NCBI GenBank assembly: GCA_003194525.1
Contig: NBIV01000072.1
Coordinates: forward strand, 186,001-250,000
Direction: 5' to 3'
DNA length: 64,000 nucleotides
DNA from: Gracilariopsis chorda
Lineage: Eukaryota > Rhodophyta > Florideophyceae > Gracilariales > Gracilariaceae
Both the position numbers and the translations under genes were made by a program. Positions 1-9,528 of the stretch are shown here, piece after piece (the stretch's first letter is position 1; each line of letters starts with the position of its first letter). Under the pieces are notes generated by a model. That model worked only from the letters and a program-made list of their open reading frames with translations. It was not told where the DNA came from and searched no databases.

Positions 1-642
1 AAACGTTTCTATGTTGATGCCAAATCGTTGCCATCAAAACAATAAAGAGCGCCCGTTGGCGGGAGACCGCCTCGTGGGAGAGACCGTACATCCTTCTTTT
101 CACTGACTGCAGTCAATGGCTGGCACATTAGCGAGAGTGCAAGAAGGCAATGAGAAACTGTTCTTCACATTGACCCATGAGGAATAACACACAGTACAAT
201 TACGACCGCGATCAGGGGAGGAGTGGGGGGGTACGTATGTATTCTCTGTGGCCAATCTTGTTGCCCAGGTATAGAGCAGATGCAACCACCCACACCACTT
301 ATCCGCACCGTATATCAACACTCCTGGTATGAAATTGCATTACATCAGTAAAATGTAGTACTATAGTGTATTTCAAGAATACCACTGGAAATGTTACGGT
401 CGTCCGTTATTCAGACTTTATCCAAACGTTGCATCGAAATGGGAGCTCGCTCCTTTTACATACCCTTACACGTTGCTCAGAAGATCTGTATTCATAATTC
501 AGTTTTAAGTGGATGGTACGGTAACGTATAAGAAAAGAACTCTTCACCCTCAACCCAACACCGGGGGGGCATTAGAGAGCATGCCCGGATTGAAATTTGT
601 ATTTCCATAAGATCTCTTTATCTAAAACAGGTTAACGCCTTC
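1..642. other. Non-genic stretch
   Basis: I see no supportable gene here. Reading frames are short and lack recognisable domains. The stretch ends at the promoter-like sequence of the zinc-finger gene. Confidence 0.5.
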
Positions 643-650
643 TATAAATA
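643..650 (+). promoter_or_regulatory. TATA-like box upstream of zinc-finger gene
   Basis: TATAAATA lies 136 bases before the ATG at 786. A start about 30 bases downstream would leave a leader of roughly 100 bases containing a short upstream frame (ATG at 653). Seen as a motif only; promoter function is inferred. Confidence 0.35.
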
Positions 651-785
651 CAATGAGCACAACAGCGAATATAACTCTTATCCACGAACAACGTCAAACA
701 GTAGTGCCAAGACAATCACTAGCAGCAGCTATCATCAACATAACCATACCTACTACACGTCAGAACAAAACAAAGGACCTCTGTA

Positions 786-1421
786 ATGTCCTCAGGAAAC
801 AATTCACAACAAATAAATCCTTCCCCACTGTCTACTGACATGTATCACCTATTAAGCGGCATGTACGGCGATATATCGGGAATTTATCCGACTTCAGGAT
901 CAGCGGAAGTTTTAGACATGATTGACCCTTCTCTGCTGCGCTTCTCAGATGAAGAATCCGAAGCATCTGCGTGCTCAGAATCCCACCAGGTCCGAAAACG
1001 TAGGAGAACGGAGTGCAAAAGTTGCTTGAGCCCATTTAGAAGCCGTACCGAAGCTGCGGAACATCAGAAGAACTGTCCAGTAGCATATACCTGCGAGAAG
1101 TGTCACTTCTCGACAACGTCTGCCGCAAAAATGCAACGTCATCAAGCGAAGCATACCGCAAAGCAGTGTTCTGTATGTAACAAGACGTATTATTCGAGAG
1201 GTTCTCTGGACAGTCACATCCGTCGGAATCATAGACAAACGCAATGCATTTGCGAATATTGTGGAAAGGTGTATTCAAACGAAAGCAGTTTGGGAAGGCA
1301 TATTCGGCAAAAGCACCCAGACATGATTCAGGGGCAATTTGAGTGTTCACACTGTCACCGTAGCTTTTTCTCAGAAATCGGCTTGAGAAGTCATGTTTCC
1401 CAAATACACCCTAGGATGTAG
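786..1421 (+). CDS. C2H2 zinc-finger protein, five fingers
   Basis: A 211-residue frame starting with ATG. The N-terminal 60 residues are Ser/acidic-rich and low in complexity. A basic patch (RKRRR, residues 70-74) could be a nuclear localisation signal. Five zinc fingers follow. Finger 1 is C2HC-like (C77, C80, H93, C97). Fingers 2-5 are classical C2H2: C103/C106/H119/H123, C128/C131/H144/H149, C156/C159/H172/H177 and C187/C190/H203/H208. The role is probably sequence-specific nucleic-acid binding in the nucleus; the target is unknown. The frame stops right after the last finger, yet another finger is encoded just downstream in a different frame. The annotated C terminus may therefore be truncated by a frameshift or altered by splicing: the stop overlaps a GTAAGA donor-like hexamer starting at 1421. 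Family is clear; whether the locus is functional is not. Confidence 0.8.
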   Translation: MSSGNNSQQINPSPLSTDMYHLLSGMYGDISGIYPTSGSAEVLDMIDPSLLRFSDEESEASACSESHQVRKRRRTECKSCLSPFRSRTEAAEHQKNCPVAYTCEKCHFSTTSAAKMQRHQAKHTAKQCSVCNKTYYSRGSLDSHIRRNHRQTQCICEYCGKVYSNESSLGRHIRQKHPDMIQGQFECSHCHRSFFSEIGLRSHVSQIHPRM

Positions 1422-1423
1422 TA

Positions 1424-2009
1424 AGAAGAGGACGTAACTGTAAAATTTGTGAATGTGCATTCAATAGCGACACTCGTGACGACTTCACGAGGCATATTCG
1501 CGGTGCGCACGGAATTCAGTACGCATCGTACGCGTAGGAAGCAATGCTTGCACAACGAGAAAACACACTGCAAAGCTAAGGTTTGCAGCGACAGAAGAAA
1601 ACGAGTAGACGTCCGCCGACGAGCACAAACGATAAGACTTTTTGGTCCAAACTCATTTGGACTCCATTGAGTATTCTCCTCATCGGTTGCGCTCACAGTG
1701 CCGAATGATGTGGCAAGCCAACTAAGATTCGAATTTCAAGCGGTTGCACCAAAAAGTGCAGAAATGCTTTGCGACCAACGCACAACCTCTGCCACGTCAT
1801 GCTCCCAAACTAGGCTCCAAGAAAAGACCATCCCGATTTGTTCAATATGTAAATGTGCTTTCCTAGAAGACTTGCTAGGTGCAAAGAGCAGAAAGGTACC
1901 ATATGCGCGATTACCATATAAGCATGAACTGGCTCAGAACAGTTCGCAGCTCTGCTTTTCACTCCAAACACTTTTCGATGACCCAGATGGTACGCATCGA
2001 TTCGAGTAG
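1424..2009 (+). pseudogene. Degenerate 3' fingers of the zinc-finger gene
   Basis: In the +2 frame relative to the upstream CDS, bases 1424-1537 read as a further C2H2 finger (C-x2-C, codons at 1439 and 1448, then H at 1493 and 1508) ending in TAG at 1535-1537. A second Cys pair in a similar context (CSICKCAF, about 1836-1860) lies in the frame 1698-2009, but its His pair is not recognisable. The two Cys motifs resemble each other (C-x-I-C-x-C-A-F), which suggests repeated fingers of one longer ancestral protein. The frame breaks are seen directly. Decay rather than unrecognised introns is inference. Confidence 0.5.
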
Positions 2010-2062
2010 ATGTTGCATCTGATTTCAAAGAAAGCAGAAAACGAACATTCTCGAATCTGTGG

Positions 2063-2758
2063 CTACGACGGTGGCGTCGTAGCCAGCGTCGACTGCAAAC
2101 TCCGACAGTATGCATGACTATCATTTTCTAATTTGCATATTCTGTTAAATGTTTCTTTTTGTATCTTAGTAAAATTTGTAAACGCTAATAAAGAGTCACT
2201 TGCTCTTCTCAGTTCTTTGCCGTTTTCAGTCAACACCGCATATGGGCAACGCAATTGTTGCGATAGCTTGGCAGCAGCGCTCAAGCAGATGATTCTATTC
2301 CACGCTAATTCTTTAATGTTTGGCTTTGGGTGCACGGTTTTCTTAGGATTAAAAGCCTTCCTCGAAATGTTAAAAAATTGTTTAGAAAATCTAGACCTGT
2401 CCGAACTGCGACAAAGAGCTTGTTTGTCGTTAATAACATGACTTGAGAACTTCGGGAAGTAAATCTTCCAAATTAAGAATAGAAATATGGCTCTTTGAAT
2501 ACTAGGCAGCTTTTCTACGTTTTTGTCTTGTGTTTCGTGCTCTTGTGGTCTGGAGAATTGTCGATTCTTGAACATGCATCTTGGAGCATGTTGAGTAATC
2601 AAACAGCTGAACGCCTTAAGTTCTGCATTTCTGTGCGGCAGCCTAATGAAGCACTTTAACACTCTGGATGTCAAGGATCTTTTCTTTGGCTTCTGTCCTG
2701 TGCGGGTTGCTCGTTGGCCCAGAGTGACTAAACGATCTGAGTACCCTCCATAAAACAT
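2063..2758 (-). CDS. Uncharacterised basic protein
   Basis: A 231-residue ATG-started open frame, much longer than expected by chance at this base composition. The product is Lys/Arg-rich with scattered Cys (about ten) and no signal peptide. One moderately hydrophobic stretch (RAIFLFLIWKIYF, middle of the protein) is flanked by charged residues. The C-terminal half looks helical (around KLSQQLRCPYAV to KIQKETFNRIC). I recognise no family. It runs towards the degenerate zinc-finger remnants and overlaps no other credible gene. It could be a host gene or part of an unrecognised transposon. The start is the first ATG of the frame. Confidence 0.45.
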   Translation of the reverse strand: MFYGGYSDRLVTLGQRATRTGQKPKKRSLTSRVLKCFIRLPHRNAELKAFSCLITQHAPRCMFKNRQFSRPQEHETQDKNVEKLPSIQRAIFLFLIWKIYFPKFSSHVINDKQALCRSSDRSRFSKQFFNISRKAFNPKKTVHPKPNIKELAWNRIICLSAAAKLSQQLRCPYAVLTENGKELRRASDSLLAFTNFTKIQKETFNRICKLENDSHAYCRSLQSTLATTPPS

Positions 2759-3651
2759 GTTCTTCTCACTCTGTTTCTTCAGAGACAGTGATACACTAGA
2801 GTGATCAACAGAATAGAAGTTGCCATCGTCAGTTAGTTAGGATGGCCAGCGTTTAAAGTAATTGGCGGGCTGGACTTGAGCCACGTTGCGCATTCCTTCA
2901 GCGCACGCAAGCATCTAGAATACTCGCCAAAGAAGCATAGTGCATTGTAGTAGCATGTAGTTCTCGCTGACAATGACCAAAAAGCATCTAATTTTCAACT
3001 TTTTATATCAACGACATCACTCTATCTACCGCGTTACCAGCTATTTCAAGGGCCATGCTGCTACTTTTTAGATTATCGTATACCTAGATATGGAAGACGG
3101 TACGTGTAGTTTTGTGCTAGTTTCGCAGGGGAACGGAGTCAACGGATCGTTTTTTGCGGATTACAACCGGTACTCAGCGTTTCATATCAACTGTGCGACA
3201 GGTATTTCGACAGAAGCTGACAATTCGGTGCTAACTGCTTTGTCAAACATCTTGACCAGTTGATGATGTAACGGTCAAAGCGAGTGACCGCTCCAATTGT
3301 ATTTGTCAATAGGCCCCTACCGAATGGTCGTCAGACTTTCGGTAGCTACTTAAGGAAGCCTTACCTTTCCTTCCCCTTCATGTTAGCAAAAGAAAACCAC
3401 GTAACATAAACCATACTTGCCTCGTAGTTGACAACAGTCCTACGCGGTTGTGGTTCCTTACGTAACACAACACACAGAGCTCTTTGTGGAGCGACAGTCC
3501 GCATTGTTCATTATATTGCTTTTAAAACCCAAAAAAGCTGTGTTGGGAGTCTTCTCCTACCGTAATTTTGCAACGTTCATCATTGCTTTCTTTAACGCAA
3601 TGCAAATGTATTGGCGTTTGATCTCTAAGTACTGGGAAGTAAATTAAAAAG
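2759..3651. other. Non-genic stretch
   Basis: No credible gene or recognisable mobile element. Short frames only. Confidence 0.5.
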
Positions 3652-4200
3652 CTTCACAATAACCGTCAATGACAACTTATATGCTTCTTTGTACAGCCTA
3701 ATTTCTTTTTTTTCTTCTGAACAGAAGCATTTGCCGCTGAGTACTTCACTTTCAAGTTTGCAAGATTTGTATTTAAACTACATTTTGCCGATTTTCGCAC
3801 TTCCCACAACCCAACCCAATTGAAATTCAGATTGTGATGTCTGTACACGAAGTTTGTCTATAGAAAAGCTGTGTGTACTGACATTTTGATTCCTGCTAGA
3901 AGTCAGTCTTTAGAAAAACGAAAATGTCTTAATTACGAAAACGAAGAACAGGTTTTGTTCTACATCAGCCACTGTTTGGCAAACCATTGGCCTCAATTTT
4001 GTCACGACTGGGCTACAGACGTGTCCAACCAAGCAATGATGAAAGCGTGTCCAGCGATATTAGTAGTAAGCTTGCACAAAATTAAGTCATTGCTTCAGTA
4101 AAGCAAGTGGGATTGCTAGTAGAATACCTTACTTCTTTGGAAGAAACGAGAGCCTCTTGCGAGATGGTTCTTTCAACAGAGATCAGACTGCACAGATATA
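3652..4200 (+). repeat. Dispersed repeat R1, left copy
   Basis: This stretch matches 61210-61860 in the same orientation over most of its length. Shared segments include ACTGTTTGGCAAACCATT, TGTCCAGCGATAT and ACTGCACAGATATA. In the right-hand copy the repeat runs straight into R2 (61861 onward); here that continuation only resumes at 9421. The interval 4201-9420 is therefore inserted relative to the other copy. A weak third relative may exist near 49880-50000. No intact protein is evident. Confidence 0.7.
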
Positions 4201-4240
4201 ATTTAAGGGTCGTTCTATGACTTTGTTAATTTGTGTCCGG

Positions 4241-4553
4241 TTAACTCTTTTGACCCGGCGAGCTTATGTGTACTGAAAGACATAAGCTTGTAATATGATT
4301 GGGTAAAACACTGTAAACAACTTAAACAATTCGTTGCTAGACTGCCAAGTACTCAAACTGTTTATGTCTACTGAGATAGACATAAGAAAGGGTAGATTGC
4401 AACGCATAATTAAAGGATTTTGACAAATGTGTACTGTTTGTTATACAATTGCATTCTGAAACACTAAATTGTAGCTTTTTGCTGAAATTTTGATTGGCTG
4501 TTTCTTATGTCTATCCTAGTAGACTAAAAATGTTTTTAGGCCAAAAGAGTTAA
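4241..4553. mobile_element. piggyBac-type MITE (313 bp, TTAA-flanked)
   Basis: The unit is bounded by TTAA at 4241-4244 and 4550-4553. Its inverted ends are TTAACTCTTTTGACC on the left and GGCCAAAAGAGTTAA on the right. The right subterminal part (TTCTTATGTCTA, then 30 bases to the end) aligns with the right terminus of PB2 near 48320-48371, so it is probably mobilised by that piggyBac family. It contains no coding sequence. TTAA target duplication and ends beginning CCCT/CTCT are hallmarks of piggyBac elements. Confidence 0.75.
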
Positions 4554-6274
4554 TTCTGAATTTGGAATTTTTCAATTTTGGTCTAGTTTTGTACATTGTA
4601 GAAAACGAAGGACAAAATCAACAAAAAAAGAGCATGCAGGTGAGTTAAACCTTTTGACTCTAAAAATAATTATGTCCACAACGCTATACGTAAAACAAAA
4701 CGAATCAACCACATCCATTTGTGCTTGAGATTGCTCCAATAGGATTCGGATTCAGAATCATACAACACATTCAAACGGTGCCTTTTGTACAAAAAGTTTC
4801 TTGAGTAAGTCTGCTTCCGTTGTTCATCTGCTGTGATTCTCTGCTTCAAAGGCAGTAACGAGTTTCTGCACTGCCCATGTTTTTCGTAAGCATAGCATAG
4901 TCGGTGTTCTTGTCTTTTGCCGTCGTATATTTGTGCTCTGTGCGTCTTGTTTTGCTAGTGACCTCTTTTTTCTTAAGCTACGTTTGCTTCTAGTACTTTA
5001 CTACTGTAATACGCGTCATTGAGCGATTTTAACAAGTTGGTCTGGGTTGTACTCCACGCCTATCTTTCCCTCCGTTTTTATTCGTTTACATTGCTTTCTT
5101 TCTAAAATTACATCATTGTATCACTTGTTATTGCGCCTCTGGACTGTTATAGATCGAAAATCACGTTACCGGCTCAGTTGCTTGAGTGGTTCTTCTGCGC
5201 TTAGGACTCAAATCGCTCCCGTCTTATTCATCGTGTTCCTGCCTACCGCTAGACTGCGTTCGTACTGTGAGCGCCGCGTGCTCAGGTTCATGGTGTCGGC
5301 CGTCAAGTACGGTATTATATAACTGCCATTATTCTCTTGTGCACAAAAAGTCTGTTACAGATTTCTGTCGTATTGTTGTGCTCTATTTTGTTGTCTTCGT
5401 ACAACACCCAGTGCTGCGTTTCGTTTCTCATTCATAACAACCCCCTTCTTGTAACGGCTCTTCTGCTCCGGCATTCCAAGTTTGCCAGTTTTACTCTCGC
5501 TGTGTTTTGCTACTCTGGGTTGGAGGGTTTTGTGCTAGTTTGTGGTGCTATTATCGACTTCATACTTGGAGCTTATTGGAATTGTGTTGAAAGTGTGTTG
5601 GAAATAGTTCTTTTATGTTTTACTTAGAGATTGGTTTTTGCGCACTACGGCGATTCTAACGAAGCTTTGTTTGTGATTTGAAGAATCGTTGGAGTATCGT
5701 ATTGTGTTGAACTCCGAGAAGTTCTGTAATTGAGCGCTTGACTACCGTACACATCTATTCTGTGTTAGTTGCAGTTTTGCAGAGGTTTGAGTTTTCGTTT
5801 GCTGGTGAAGTTGTTGGTTTGAAAACAAGTTCCATCGCTTCACACCAATGAAAGGAGAGAATACTTTCGAAAGTACTTGTGCACGGCAGCCCAAGGAAAC
5901 TACTACTCAGGCGACACACTCTGGTGCGATCAGTCATGCAAGCTGTACAGGGAACAAATATGCACTTCTAGCAGGACGTCTAGCAAGTAGTGCTGAGTAG
6001 TGCTGAAGGAACGTCAAAGATTTGCGGTGCTGATCTTGAGGAAAATTGTAACACTGAAACTGGAGAGGCGGCACGATGGAAGGTCTGGCTGGTTCTGAGG
6101 AGAGAACGCCAGACTTCATCTCCTTTAATAGAGTCTAATGGCTACAATCGATACATCTAGAAGATCCTGACACTACATTACGGGACACTAACGTCGGAGA
6201 CAGAGCTTGTAGTCTGTCTTCGACTGAGCTCCGTGGCCCTACAGGTACGTCTGTGTTACAAAAATGTAATAAGT

Positions 6275-6592
6275 GTAAACGTTATTGCTCTTCCAGCTAT
6301 AACAACCCATAATGAAGACGTTGTTTGTATGAAATGTGGAGGTACGCCCTGATATTGTTTGCAGTTCGGCCTCTCCATCTTTAAAAAGGTGACTATCGAG
6401 TATCTATCAGAGGGTGGGAATCTTGAAAGTAACAACAAAGCACGGAAGAAAGCCTACAAGACATATATATACGAGCGTCACAGATTTCTGGGAAAACGAA
6501 ACAGGATTCAGGTGCCACATTGTGTATTGGAGGACGTTCGAACAGTCTGGTCCGACCGAGCTGGTGCGTAAATGGGATTCAAAGCCCAGTAA
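6275..6592 (+). pseudogene. Second ORF of piggyBac element PB1 (P2X7 C-domain-like motif)
   Basis: This frame of about 106 codons is collinear with the frame at 47494-47992 of PB2. Shared blocks in order are NE(D/N)(V/I)VC, a gap, AYKT(Y/F)IYE, F(L/V)G, RIQVPH, VW-x-D and MGFK. The two copies differ at many positions, yet these blocks persist, so the protein was probably once under selection. The block order AYK...IYE...G.G.R...P....G.YMGFK resembles the C-terminal part of the P2X7-receptor intracellular domain family, known as a zinc-binding module in many invertebrate proteins. This comparison is from memory and unconfirmed. Two in-frame stops (about 6323 and 6569-6571) disable this copy. 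It converges on the transposase 600 bases away. Confidence 0.6.
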
Positions 6593-7193
6593 AGTTTATT
6601 AAGGGTAAAATAGCCTGGCGGTTGCAATACTCCCAGTAACTTCATTTCTTCTCTTGTGCCGCTTGATGGATCCTATGGATGCCTGAGCAAAAGAAACAGC
6701 ATGGTACACGTCAGGGCGTGTTTCGCGGTACCTTTACTTGTGGTGATAAAATAAAAACCAGTTCCCATGGAAGCCAAGCTTGCATTGTGTACAAGAATAG
6801 TTTTTATATCCTCCTCGCTTCCTTGAAATTGAAAGAAGCTTGCATAAGTAGCAGTGAACGCTCTTTCTCTCTTTTGTTTCGAGCAAGATATGCTGGCTGT
6901 TATCGACGTGCCTTCCAGAACTTGGACAAGATGAATTGCCGCTCGTAAAAGAAAGCAGACGTAAGGACGCCTTCGTCTGCTTGTGTGTGTGTGTTTATAT
7001 GAGCTCGCGTCTCTAATTCCAAGACTACGGTAGGGGTTACATTGAGAAGAACCCCTCTCTCTCTAGATACACCAACAGCTTAAGCTGTTGGCCTCCGTGA
7101 GAGACCCAATCGCCTGTCCATTTCGCTTCCCTCGTTGACGGAAGGAAGACGGGTACACCTCATGAAGGCGGATCGGCTTGTACCCGTCTGCTT
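6593..7193. other. Spacer between the two PB1 genes
   Basis: This interval holds the decayed transposase C terminus and convergent-gene spacer. A short GT-repeat (about 6980-6995) is present. No other gene is seen. Confidence 0.4.
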
Positions 7194-8605
7194 TTATTCC
7201 AAGTCCCTCCTTACCAACTGCAAGATAATACGTTTTTTCATGGTGCCATCGTCGATGACAGCCGTTCTGCGTGTATTGATACACTTCAACAGTGCATGAG
7301 CACTCAGTACGCAGGCATCTACAACTAACGTGAATATACTCATTGTAACCCGTCTCTCCTTCCTCATTGTCGCAGAAGTAGATCGAAACTGATCAAATCT
7401 ATCAACACCATTCATAAATAGATTATAGGCGATGATGAGAGGCGGGACTTGTAAAGTTGAATGACGGAGAGATTCATTGCCAGTCCATCGCTGGAGGGGG
7501 GCCAAGCCGTGTAAACTCATTGTAGAGTGCTCGTCGGGAGAGTGAGTGGGTACTGTTGGCGCTCCAGCCAGGTCATTTGAGTAAAACGTGACAACCGATC
7601 GATCTCCGAAAACTATAAAACCGGTTGTTTCTGCGACCCTTAGAACAGAAGAAGATCCAGACCTCTTCTCTTATACCCGTACAAGACACCATTTCCCTTT
7701 CTCAGCGTGACATAAACTTTCGGTTGCTTCCTGTCGCGCCGGACGATTGATGCCGTCCACATTACTGATCCTTACAGTTCCCAGCACTTTGCACTCGCCA
7801 TCACACAAAATAGACAGTTGACGCGCAAGAAAATGATGAGTGTAAAAGTTATCCATGACCATCAGGCGCTCCACGCCAGGTGTCGGATGCAATTATGTAT
7901 GATGTGCCACTTGCGCGCACCATAGAGCGGATGGATTGCTTTAGGAACAAGCTTGCCATCAAGTTTTCTTTCAACTGCACCACTAATACCGCGAAACAAG
8001 TTAGTGTACCTCTGAATCTGAGTGTGGCCTAATTTGTTTCCTGAAACGTTGTCTCAGAAACTATGCAGATATGCATGGACCACCCAACAACAGCAATAAA
8101 CCGTATTCCAACCTTCACGAGCTTTGATTTCATGTATGTTCGATCTGCGGTCCGTCCCTTGCCCCGTATTGTATTCTCATCAAGAGAGCTCACCCCAACC
8201 GGAAGAGCAAGTGTAGCCGCATTGCGCGCAAAATGTGTCAATATTTGACGGCTATGCCAGAGCGGATCGGCTACTGCAATATCAGGATTGGATGTGGCAT
8301 ACAAACGTAGAGATGCCCTGTTGCAAAGAAGGCATCCCTGCTAATTATCTTTCTAAAAAACGGTATCTCCATCAGTTCCGATTGACACTAATAATCTCGC
8401 AATCGATTCCACCAATGAACCGATGTTGCCAGTTCGAGTCCATTATACGCTAAAATCTCTTCAATGCGAAAAACACTCTTTCTTACCCCTGTCCGCAGTA
8501 ATTCTTTACTGGTCCCTGCTCGAAAGCACTCAATATAGACAAGAATTAGAAAACGATTAAATAAACCAAGTTCTTGCCTATGGGCATATGAAAGTTTTAT
8601 AAGCT
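7194..8605 (-). pseudogene. piggyBac-type (DDE_Tnp_1_7) transposase, PB1
   Basis: The transposase is readable in pieces on the minus strand. The N-terminal part (8605-8440) carries QELGLFNRF and SKELLRTG, matching PB2. The first catalytic block, LDENT followed by KGR and YMKSKLVK, is at 8304-8029. The second, VMDNFYTHH, is at 7892-7671, and the third, NGVDRFDQ, at 7520-7194. All three catalytic Asp of the family (DE, DN and VDR-FD blocks) are still legible. Several frameshifts and stops separate the blocks, so no intact enzyme can be made. In the family this protein excises and inserts DNA at TTAA. Its relative PB2 is at 18617-47410. Confidence 0.85.
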
Positions 8606-9420
8606 GTGACTTTGTGAGGAATAGACCACTATTCGTGCTCGATTACATACAGTAAGGAACCGTCTCTAGTAATGTTTGGGGCTAGACACACTCAAGTCCT
8701 AAAACATCGCATTATTCATCATTTTCTTGTTTTAGATACACTTCTATAGCTTCATCAAAGTTGCACTCACCTCCAATGCTACAAGGTTCATAATTCTTTT
8801 GTGATGTGGCCATAGATAAAACGGCGTACAGGTAAACACTTCTGTTGGACACAAAAACGCATTAGTCACTTGTTTTGGTTGTACCTTTGTCTTTCCTAAA
8901 ACGCTTATATGGTGCAAGGGCACGAATGTTTTAGTATATTAATGACATCTCTTTTGTTGATTGTGGTCATTGATCTACTATTCAACATGCACAGCTCTTG
9001 AAGTCACTTGAAGAATACGTGCAGCATCTTCAATCACACTTATATGCCGATGAAAGTATTGCCATGTTTGTTGAACTAATTGGAGTATAGTTTCTTAAAT
9101 ATCAACGTCAGCCAACTAGCGTAGGCTATTTCTTAGTTTTGTAGTAGTATATTTAAGGCGAAAACAAGTACTTGCCAATTTTCGAGCCATTATTTTCTCG
9201 CTTGGATCTTTTGTTAGCCGATAATACGTCTGGCTAAAGTATACCGTTGTAGTTATTCGCGTTCAGGTTCAAAAGGGTTCAGATGTTGTTCAATTGACTG
9301 CGAAAACTTTTGGGCTGCAGACGGAACCGAAATTTGGGTTCCACGTATTGCAACGTGACATCGTTTTACTGGATGTCGTCAGATTTCGGGTTCACTGTTT
9401 CCGCATAAATAAAGTCATAG
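8606..9420. other. PB1 right subterminal region and flank
   Basis: No gene is seen. The PB1 right end lies at 9266-9281. The sequence to 9420 is part of the interval missing from the 61-kb copy. Confidence 0.4.
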
Positions 9421-9528
9421 AAATGCTGATAGAAAAAGAAGGTAGTTCTTGACAGCAAGCCATTTGTACAAAAAGCAAGAATTGTATTCTGAAATTTCTA
9501 CTTGCAGCATGCACAAAATAAGATGTTA
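9421..9528 (+). repeat. Dispersed repeat R2, left part
   Basis: Matches 61861-61967 (CTGATAGAAAAAGAAG, AGTTCTTGACAG, ACAAAATA). It is interrupted after GATGTTA by transposon P and resumes at 12122. Confidence 0.75.

Larger units (their letters stand above)
4645..9281 (-). mobile_element. piggyBac-like element PB1 (degenerate)
   Basis: The left end reads TTAAACCTTTTGACTC and continues AATTATGTCC, matching the inverted right end of PB2 (48368-48371 inward). The right end reads GGTTCAAAAGGGTTCA (9266-9281), with TTCA where TTAA is expected. The element carries a decayed transposase on the minus strand (7194-8605) and a second conserved frame on the plus strand (6275-6592), converging tail to tail. 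About 1.2 kb more DNA separates the second ORF from the end than in PB2; bases 4700-6200 hold nothing recognisable. PB1 lies inside the 5.2-kb interval absent from the right copy of the host repeat. Confidence 0.7.

Noticed and set aside
653-838. 61-codon frame upstream of the zinc-finger gene
   Set aside because: It lies in the presumed leader, overlaps the zinc-finger start and has a low-complexity Thr/Asn/Ile composition; at most an upstream ORF.
5047-5627. Three overlapping plus-strand frames rich in Leu/Ser/Cys
   Set aside because: T-rich composition creates long hydrophobic frames in all three phases; no domain and no single convincing frame.
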